DNA from: Oribacterium sp. UBA3737
GTDB lineage: Bacteria; Bacillota_A; Clostridia; Lachnospirales; Lachnospiraceae
DNA length: 11,502 nt
Reading direction: 5' to 3'
Assembly: GCA_002371295.1 (NCBI GenBank)
Contig: DFGZ01000357.1
Coordinates: 1 to 11,502 of the forward strand
Shown in pieces: positions 6,903 to 11,502 of the stretch (the stretch's first letter is position 1; each line of letters starts with the position of its first letter). The translations under genes were made by a program, and so were the position numbers. Under the pieces are notes generated by a model that made no database searches, had not been told where the DNA came from, and was given only the letters and a program-made list of their open reading frames with translations.

Positions 6903-7685
6903 ATGAAAACTGCGATCATTACCGGTGCTTCCCGCGGAGTGGGGCGTGCCGCGGCAGAAACATTTGCAAAAAAGGGCTACCGTCTCATCATAAACTGCCG
7001 TTCCAATTTCGAGCTTCTCGATGAAGTTGCGGCATATCTTTCAAAATACACAGACGTCTGTCCTGTACACGGTCCCATAACAGGCGATATACTTGGACAA
7101 GCACTGAAGATAGATCTCGACTCACTTCAGCCGGTCATTTCAGATGAAACAGGGCTGAGTCAGGAGTCCTTTCCCGATTCCAGGGATGACACAGACGAGA
7201 TAATCCTCGTGAACAATGCCGGCATATCCACCTTTAACCTTGCCCAGGACGTAAGCGATGACGAGTTCGATACCATGCTGGATGCCAATGTTTCCGACAT
7301 GTTCAAGCTCACCAGAGCCGTTATTCCTTATATCCTGAAGACACAGAACGGTCGTATCGTGAACATTTCCTCAGTATGGGGAGTGGTCGGAGCTTCCATG
7401 GAATCCGTATACAGCCTTACAAAAGGCGCTGTCAATGCTTTCACCGAGGCTCTCGGGAAAGAGCTGGCACCGAATCATATCCCGGTAAATGCAGTTGCCA
7501 TCGGCTGCGTGGACACGGATATGAACAAGTGGCTGGAACCGGAGGACAGGACTAAGCTGGAGGAGGAGATCCCTTACGGAAGGATGGCATCTCCCGAAGA
7601 GGTGGCCGACTTTATCTACCTTCTGACAAAGGCCCCCAGGTACCTCACAGGCCAGATCATAAAGTTCGACGGCGGGTGGATCTAA
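6903..7685 (+). CDS. Short-chain dehydrogenase/reductase, probable EF-P 5-aminopentanone reductase (YmfI-like)
   Basis: 260-residue classical SDR. The Rossmann motif TGASRGVG (7-14) and basic residues after strand 2 (INCRSN) suggest NADPH. NNAG follows, and the catalytic tetrad is complete: N129, S157 in NISSVWG, Y170 and K174 in YSLTK. The C-terminal half (SSVWG.VGAS, KGA.NAF, KELAPN, LEEEIPYGRM.SPEEVA, YLTGQII..DGGW) resembles Bacillus YmfI, which reduces the aminopentanone group on a lysine of elongation factor P; this beats FabG as the best fit. Two oddities: about 18 residues more than YmfI, placed at roughly 55-98 in an acidic segment before NNAG, and IG where family members usually have PG after the last strand. 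GGAG lies 6 bases before the ATG. No efp gene is in the window. SDR membership is certain; the EF-P role is a family-based inference made from memory of the family. Confidence 0.8.
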   Translation: MKTAIITGASRGVGRAAAETFAKKGYRLIINCRSNFELLDEVAAYLSKYTDVCPVHGPITGDILGQALKIDLDSLQPVISDETGLSQESFPDSRDDTDEIILVNNAGISTFNLAQDVSDDEFDTMLDANVSDMFKLTRAVIPYILKTQNGRIVNISSVWGVVGASMESVYSLTKGAVNAFTEALGKELAPNHIPVNAVAIGCVDTDMNKWLEPEDRTKLEEEIPYGRMASPEEVADFIYLLTKAPRYLTGQIIKFDGGWI

Positions 7686-7757
7686 AAGTGTTCAGGGAAA
7701 CGATGCATTTCATATCATCGGCTTTGCAAAAGAAGCTTTATTTTAAACAGCATTAAT

Positions 7758-7763
7758 AGGAGA
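7758..7763 (+). promoter_or_regulatory. Ribosome binding site of the amidase gene
   Basis: AGGAGA lies 11 bases before the ATG at 7775 and fixes that start, which is also the one giving a full signal peptide. The 89-base gap from the reductase has no clear promoter and only a weak 5-bp hairpin, so read-through from the reductase transcript is plausible. Confidence 0.6.
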
Positions 7764-7774
7764 TAGAATCAGTT

Positions 7775-9109
7775 ATGAAAAGAAACATCAAGAAAAGCAT
7801 AGTATTATCCACAGCAGCCTTCATGGCTCTGTCAGTTTCTTTAAGTGCCTGCAAAAAGAGCTACAAATCGGAGTTCAGCGAGACTCAGGTCTCAGTGGAA
7901 GAGGGCACCCTTACAGACGCGGAAGCAAACACCGGCACAACAGAAGCACAGTCTGTCACAACCATCGGCCCTACAGTTCCTGCAGATCAGAATCAGGCTG
8001 CTTCCACAGGGAACAATACAAATTCCGGTACCATTGAGTCACTGAACACATCTGAATCTGCGTCCGCATCAGTTTCCGGTTCATCCGCTGCAAGCGGTGA
8101 TGCAGTAACAGCCGCTGAACCTGCCGCAGCAGAGACCAAGGCCCCCCTCACTTTTGAGACAAGAGACGAAACTGTATACATCATGAAGGATGACGTAAAC
8201 ATCAGAAAAGAAGCGGTAGACGGCGAAGTCCTCGGAAAAGCAAATACCGGAGACAGTTTCCACAGAACAGGCTACAGCGATTCATGGAGCCGCATAGAGT
8301 ATAACGGAGGAACTGCATATATCAGTTCCGACTACACCACAAAAGATGTGGTTGAGAAGAAGACATCCGAAGCAGTGGCTTTTAACACAGGCTGGGAGTT
8401 CGGAAGCAATTCAAAGATCAATTCCGGTACAGCTACTCTTTACTATGCTTCAGGCAGCAATAAAAAGGGTAAAACAGTTTGTGTCAATGCCGGTCACGGT
8501 ACAAAGGGCGGCGAAAGCGTTAAAACTCTCTGTCACCCCGACGGAACTCCGAAGGTGACAGGGGGAAGCACAGCAGCAGGCAGCACCACAGCCACCGCAG
8601 TATCATCAGGAACCACCATGCTGGATGGTACCTCTGAGGCATACGTTAACCTTAAAGTTGCCAAGGCCCTTAAGTCAGTGCTTCTCGACAGAGGCTACAA
8701 TGTACTCATGATCCGTGAGAGCGATGATGTCCAGCTTGATAACATTGCCAGAACAGTTATGGCAAACGAAATGGCCAGCTGCCATATAGCTATCCATTAT
8801 GACTCCACAACCAGCAACAAGGGCGCGTTCTTCATGACTGTTGCCGACGGCATCAAGAACATGTACCCGGTATCCACCATCTGGCCGGAGAGCGATCGTC
8901 TCGGTGCTTCCATCATTAACGGTCTTTCCGGAAACGGAGTAAAGATCTTCGGTGACGGTACCATGCAGATGGATCTCACTCAGACAAGCTACTCAAAGAT
9001 CCCATCCATCGATCTGGAGCTCGGTGACAGAAAATCCGATTACAGCGATTCTGCAGTTTCAGTACTCGCAAAGGGCATAGCAGACGGTGTAGATATTTAT
9101 TTCTCCTGA
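7775..9109 (+). CDS. Lipoprotein N-acetylmuramoyl-L-alanine amidase with SH3-like domain
   Basis: This 444-residue zinc amidase (Amidase_3 family) is predicted to be anchored outside the membrane and to cut the bond between MurNAc and the stem peptide. Residues 1-26 form a lipoprotein signal: basic start, hydrophobic core, lipobox LSAC with C26. A Ser/Thr/Ala-rich linker runs to about 125. An SH3-like domain follows at about 130-190 (VNIRKEAVDGEVLGKANTGD, then Trp-Ser-Arg-Ile and a Tyr-Ile-Ser end). The catalytic domain starts at about 232 with zinc ligands H241 (NAGHG), E288 (TSEAYVNL) and H341 (AIHYDS), and catalytic E415 (LELGD). All four key residues are present. The gap between H241 and E288 is 47 residues, longer than in compact amidases, and is Gly/Ser/Thr-rich. 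A likely role is cell separation or wall turnover, alongside the next gene. Confidence 0.93.
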   Translation: MKRNIKKSIVLSTAAFMALSVSLSACKKSYKSEFSETQVSVEEGTLTDAEANTGTTEAQSVTTIGPTVPADQNQAASTGNNTNSGTIESLNTSESASASVSGSSAASGDAVTAAEPAAAETKAPLTFETRDETVYIMKDDVNIRKEAVDGEVLGKANTGDSFHRTGYSDSWSRIEYNGGTAYISSDYTTKDVVEKKTSEAVAFNTGWEFGSNSKINSGTATLYYASGSNKKGKTVCVNAGHGTKGGESVKTLCHPDGTPKVTGGSTAAGSTTATAVSSGTTMLDGTSEAYVNLKVAKALKSVLLDRGYNVLMIRESDDVQLDNIARTVMANEMASCHIAIHYDSTTSNKGAFFMTVADGIKNMYPVSTIWPESDRLGASIINGLSGNGVKIFGDGTMQMDLTQTSYSKIPSIDLELGDRKSDYSDSAVSVLAKGIADGVDIYFS

Positions 9110-9147
9110 CCTGTAAAAAAAGCTTAAACAATTTAAAAAGATTCGTC

Positions 9148-9216
9148 AGTGGCAGATGTGCTACCATTAATGTAATTAAAACATTCAGTGGTTTTACATT
9201 TGCCACTTTTATTTTT
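9148..9216 (+). terminator. Strong intrinsic terminator after the amidase gene
   Basis: AGTGGCA-g-ATGT (9148-9159) pairs with ACAT-t-TGCCACT (9196-9207): 11 Watson-Crick pairs plus one G-U. The loop can itself pair (ACCA with TGGT, AATGT with ACATT). The run TTTATTTTT follows at 9208-9216. This separates the amidase from the NlpC/P60 gene. Confidence 0.85.
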
Positions 9217-9313
9217 AATCCGGCCATAAAAGTGTAAAAGGGTTCGGAACCTTCCGTGACCGGACTTTCCGGCACAAGCATCAAGTGGTGATACCTAAGT
9301 TAAAGGAGACAAT
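9217..9313 (+). promoter_or_regulatory. Leader of the NlpC/P60 gene with two small hairpins and the RBS
   Basis: After the terminator come a short hairpin, GGTT-CGG-AACC (9241-9251), and a second one, GTG-a-CCGGA, loop CTT, TCCGG-CAC (9256-9275). AAAGGAG (9303-9308 core) precedes a TTG start by 5 bases. I find no convincing promoter; TTTACA (9193-9198) with TTTAAT (9214-9219) has only 15 bp between and overlaps the terminator. I do not see the conserved blocks of the cyclic-di-AMP (ydaO) riboswitch that often precedes wall hydrolases. Confidence 0.4.
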
Positions 9314-10459
9314 TTGAAACGTTCATCATACAAATATTTAGCCATATGTACAGCATTATCTATAACCGCCGGCACATTTGCTCCGGGCTTTACAGCCCTT
9401 GCCGATGAGTCAGTGATCTCAGAGCTTGAAATATCCACCGAAGCTGATTCTCAAGATAGTTCCGTGAATGCTTCTCAGGATGCTTCGGAAAGTAATTCTC
9501 AGGATGCTTCTCAGGCTAGTTCACAGAATACTTTACAGGATAGTTCCCAGAATACTGCCCTGAACACTTCACAGAATACTGCTCAGAACGCTTCACAAGT
9601 TAATTCCGAGGATGAGCTGCTCCTTGCCATAGGCGACGTTCCCCAGGATGACTCTGAGCTCGGCATAACATCGGATACGGACATTGCCGCTCTTACGGAC
9701 GGCTCCATGATTCCCGAGTACTCCATAACCACAATTGACGAAACCCTTTCCAATGTTGTTGCGGAAAATTATACCGAAGCCAAAACATCAACAGCGAAGG
9801 AGACCATCCAGGAGTCTTCCTCTGTTTCAGGGGGAGAGGATAACCTTTTGGAAGTAGTGGATAATGTTGACGACTTCAGTGCTTTCAGTTCAAACCTGAC
9901 AACCATCGCCCAGGACATCGGCAATATGGTCACCACCATCATATCTGCCTCTGAAAGCAGTTCTGCAGTTTCGGATTCTGATATCGAAGTGAATACTGCG
10001 CCGGCATCTGAGACAACTTCCATCGTATCAGCAGTGAAATCCGCTGTTTCATCCGCAGTCTCCGGAAACACTGCCGTACCGGTCATCGCCACTACAGCAA
10101 GCAGACAGGCACTCATTAACTATGCAAAGCAGTTCCTCGGCAATCCTTACGTATATGGCGGAACCTCCCTTACAGAGGGTGCCGACTGTTCAGGATTCGT
10201 ACAGCAGATATTCAAGTATTTCGGAATAAAAACCGGAAGATCTTCCAGAGACCAGATCGAGAACGCACAGGCCATCAGCTTTGAAGAGCTCCAGCCCGGG
10301 GATCTCGTATTCTACGCATCAGGTGATTATGTCAACCACGTAGCCATCTATGCCGGAAACGGAGTCATCATCCACGCAGCAAGCTCGAAGACAGGTATCT
10401 GTACAGGAAAATATAACTACAGAGAGCCATATGCTTACGGAAGATTCCTGAATAGCTAA
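9314..10459 (+). CDS. Secreted NlpC/P60 cysteine peptidase with octapeptide-repeat linker
   Basis: 381 residues, starting with TTG; AAAGGAG at proper spacing and an immediate signal peptide decide this start. Residues 1-30 are a Sec signal peptide (KR start, hydrophobic core, cleavage after ALA at 28-30). Residues 46-101 are seven tandem octads beginning SQ. A long Ser/Thr/acidic linker follows to about 258. The catalytic NlpC/P60 domain fills the C-terminal 120 residues: NPYVYGGTS, then C292 in ADCSGF, H342 in NHVAIY and H354 in IIHAASS, giving the usual Cys-His-His triad; PGDLVFY lies between. Such enzymes cut D-Glu-diaminopimelate or similar links in peptidoglycan peptides. No wall-binding domain is recognisable, so the repeat/linker may span or contact the wall. 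It lies next to an amidase of complementary specificity but between two terminators, so it is probably monocistronic. Confidence 0.92.
   Translation: MKRSSYKYLAICTALSITAGTFAPGFTALADESVISELEISTEADSQDSSVNASQDASESNSQDASQASSQNTLQDSSQNTALNTSQNTAQNASQVNSEDELLLAIGDVPQDDSELGITSDTDIAALTDGSMIPEYSITTIDETLSNVVAENYTEAKTSTAKETIQESSSVSGGEDNLLEVVDNVDDFSAFSSNLTTIAQDIGNMVTTIISASESSSAVSDSDIEVNTAPASETTSIVSAVKSAVSSAVSGNTAVPVIATTASRQALINYAKQFLGNPYVYGGTSLTEGADCSGFVQQIFKYFGIKTGRSSRDQIENAQAISFEELQPGDLVFYASGDYVNHVAIYAGNGVIIHAASSKTGICTGKYNYREPYAYGRFLNS
9449..9616 (+). repeat. 24-bp (8-codon) tandem repeat coding SQ-octads in the NlpC/P60 linker
   Basis: SQ recurs at residues 46, 54, 62, 70, 78, 86 and 94, exactly every 8 residues. 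Octads read SQDSSVNA, SQDASESN, SQDASQAS, SQNTLQDS, SQNTALNT, SQNTAQNA and a degenerate SQVNSEDE. A 4-residue sub-period (Q-D or Q-N) is visible in the middle copies, and the type shifts from QDA to QNT along the array. Confidence 0.85.
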
Positions 10460-10507
10460 ACCTTACTGATACGAAATATTATCCACTACATTTGTACACG
10501 ATTTTTG

Positions 10508-10552
10508 AAAGCTCCCTTTCTTTACCCTTTCGTAAAGAGGCGGAGCTTTTTT
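10508..10552 (+). terminator. Intrinsic terminator after the NlpC/P60 gene
   Basis: AAAGCTCC (10508-10515) pairs with GGAGCTTT (10542-10549); an inner helix, TCTTTAC with GTAAAGA, caps it. The stem runs into six T (10547-10552). Confidence 0.9.
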
Positions 10553-10620
10553 GTGAATACCGGATAATGATACAAGCATGGAGAAGTTCACCAAAATTTC
10601 ATTTTTTAGCTATTGAAAAA

Positions 10621-10650
10621 TTGGAATTATCTTCCAAACAGTGATATAAT
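10621..10650 (+). promoter_or_regulatory. hpf promoter with a dyad over the -35
   Basis: TTGGAA (10621-10626) and a perfect TATAAT (10645-10650) are 18 bp apart, predicting a start near 10657. The -35 is also the left arm of a perfect dyad, TTGGAA-N5-TTCCAA (10621-10637), placed where a bound repressor would block the polymerase. Confidence 0.7.
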
Positions 10651-10657
10651 CAGAATA

Positions 10658-10677
10658 TCTCAACAGAGATGTTGAGA
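10658..10677 (+). other. 5' UTR hairpin at the start of the hpf transcript
   Basis: TCTCAAC (10658-10664), loop AGAGAT, GTTGAGA (10671-10677): a perfect 7-bp stem at the predicted 5' end of the mRNA. It may protect the transcript or be a regulatory hairpin. A motif named raiA-hairpin has been described upstream of raiA/hpf genes in Firmicutes, to my recollection; I cannot say whether this is one. Confidence 0.6.
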
Positions 10678-10702
10678 AATATAGAAAAGGGAGCGTGATT
10701 CC

Positions 10703-11236
10703 ATGAAGTTTAATATCACGGGAAGAAACATTAATGTATCTGATGGCATGAAGGACCAGATTGACAGAAAACTCGGCAAGCTGTCAAAGTTCTTCAAGGA
10801 GGACACCATCTGTAATGTCACTCTCTCAACCGAGAAAAACATGTACAAGGTGGAGGTCACCATTCCTATCAGAGATGGTGTTATCCGCGCGGAGGAAACA
10901 ACTTCAGACAAATTCCAGTCACTGGATCTTGTTGTTGATATAATTGAACGCCAGATCCGTAAACACCGCACAAAACTTATGAACCGCAAGCAGGCTGCAG
11001 GTTCATTCTCAGATGCTTTCGGTGAGGAGCCGGATGATGATATCGTTGAGGAGGAGATCAACATCGTTCGTACAAAGCATTTTGACTTAAAGCCTATGAC
11101 TCCCGAGGAGGCTTGTCTCCAGATGGATCTTGTAGGTCACGCATTTTTCGTATTCCAGAACGGCGATACAGGAAATGTTGCCGTAGTTTATAAGAGAAAG
11201 GGAAACAGTTACGGACTTATCGAGCCGGAGTACTGA
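10703..11236 (+). CDS. hpf: Ribosome hibernation promoting factor, long form
   Basis: 177 residues, the length of long-form HPF (HPF-long, RaiA/YvyD type), which binds the 30S decoding region and joins 70S ribosomes into inactive 100S dimers in stationary phase or stress. Residues 1-100 are the S30AE/RaiA fold: MKFNITGRNINVSDGMKDQI at the start, then a basic helix, VVDIIERQIRKHRTKLM. An acidic linker (about 106-118, EEPDDDIVEEE) leads to the C-terminal dimerisation domain (about 120-177): VRTKHFDLKPMTPEEACLQM, then GHAFFVFQN, NVAVVYKRK and the YGLIEPEY end. AAGGGAG at 10687-10693 lies 9 bases before the ATG. The gene has its own promoter and terminator. In relatives secA often follows; here the next item is a small ORF. 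Confidence 0.96.
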   Translation: MKFNITGRNINVSDGMKDQIDRKLGKLSKFFKEDTICNVTLSTEKNMYKVEVTIPIRDGVIRAEETTSDKFQSLDLVVDIIERQIRKHRTKLMNRKQAAGSFSDAFGEEPDDDIVEEEINIVRTKHFDLKPMTPEEACLQMDLVGHAFFVFQNGDTGNVAVVYKRKGNSYGLIEPEY

Positions 11237-11263
11237 TACCCCGGAATATTAACTCAGAATTCA

Positions 11264-11290
11264 GGGCAGCCGATCCGGCTGTCCTTTTTT
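11264..11290 (+). terminator. Intrinsic terminator after hpf
   Basis: GGGCAGCCG (11264-11272), loop ATC, CGGCTGTCC (11276-11284): 9 bp with one G-U, followed at once by six T. A strong, compact terminator. Confidence 0.93.
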
Positions 11291-11304
11291 ATAAAGATGC
11301 TGTT

Positions 11305-11499
11305 ATGAAGACAGGAACCACACTTCGTGAGAACTGTGATGACATCTATGCAGATGCTCTGGACATCAATGAGAAGCGTGCTAAGGAGGCAGAAGAGAAG
11401 GCCATCCTCGATGCAAAGGCAAAGATCGAAGAGGCACAGGCTCATCTCGAGGAACTTGAGGCTGCAAGAAAAGCTGATGAAGTTGATTCAAATAGCTGA
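11305..11499 (+). CDS. Small charged coiled-coil protein, function unknown
   Basis: 64 codons with a stop at 11497-11499. The product is rich in Ala, Glu, Lys and Asp; from about residue 22 (NEKRAKEAEEKAILDAKAKI onward) it reads as one long amphipathic helix, probably a coiled coil, with no cysteine pair, membrane segment or signal. I recognise no family. Codon choice (GAG, AAG, CTC, ATC, GCA) matches the well-expressed genes here, which favours a real gene. Against it: the ATG lies only 14 bases after the T-run of the hpf terminator, no ribosome binding site is visible, and there is no room for a normal promoter. TATAAA (11290-11295) could be a -10, which would give an almost leaderless mRNA. 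It could otherwise be read by terminator bypass. Confidence 0.5.
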   Translation: MKTGTTLRENCDDIYADALDINEKRAKEAEEKAILDAKAKIEEAQAHLEELEAARKADEVDSNS

Positions 11500-11502
11500 T
11501 CA

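Noticed and set aside
6758..7024. Upstream frame with AGAAAGGG 9 bases before ATG 6758, running into the reductase gene
   Set aside because: The product is His/Ser-rich without domain character, the likely transcription start (about 6747) would cut off that RBS, and the ATG lies in a hairpin. A regulatory upstream ORF is not fully excluded.
7701..7720. CGATG / CATCG hairpin between reductase and amidase
   Set aside because: Five base pairs, 10-base loop and no clean T-run; not distinguishable from chance.
6698..9202. Identical 14-mer TGGTTTTACATTTG at 6698-6711 and 9189-9202
   Set aside because: One shared 14-mer in 11.5 kb is near chance expectation, and one copy is part of a terminator.

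Overview
The window looks like chromosomal DNA of an anaerobic Firmicute, most likely a Lachnospiraceae member of the Butyrivibrio / Pseudobutyrivibrio kind. The grounds are a moderate GC content, strong purine-rich ribosome binding sites, AGA-biased arginine codons in most genes, a long-form hibernation factor, and a lipoprotein amidase beside a secreted NlpC/P60 hydrolase. The family placement is inferred from protein flavour only. All convincing genes lie on the + strand.

Layout. (1) Bases 1-1920 hold the C-terminal three quarters of a DmsA-type molybdopterin oxidoreductase that begins before the window and ends at an intrinsic terminator. (2) Bases 2230-6695 form a sulfur amino-acid block: cysteine synthase (cysK), a PatB/MalY-type C-S lyase, a cystathionine gamma-synthase-family enzyme whose start overlaps the lyase gene by 20 bases, and a LysR-type regulator. 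Together these give a plausible route from sulfide and O-acetylserine to cysteine, then via cystathionine to homocysteine. (3) Bases 6903-7685 encode a short-chain reductase whose C-terminal half matches EF-P 5-aminopentanone reductase (YmfI type). Its roughly 150-base leader can fold into four perfect or near-perfect helices. (4) Bases 7775-10459 encode two exported cell-wall hydrolases: a lipoprotein N-acetylmuramoyl-L-alanine amidase with an SH3-like domain, and a Sec-secreted NlpC/P60 peptidase with an octapeptide-repeat linker. Each is followed by a strong terminator. (5) Bases 10621-11290 are a self-contained hibernation-promoting-factor unit: consensus -10, dyad over the -35, 5' UTR hairpin, gene and terminator. 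(6) A 64-codon coiled-coil ORF begins just past that terminator.

I see no defence system, mobile element, CRISPR array or RNA gene of known class. The most notable unexplained signals are non-coding: the multi-helix leader before the reductase, a perfect 15-bp inverted repeat directly before the patB ribosome binding site, a 24-bp dyad before cysK, and a dyad plus hairpin before hpf. The oxidoreductase gene also has arginine codon use opposite to that of its sulfur-metabolism neighbours.
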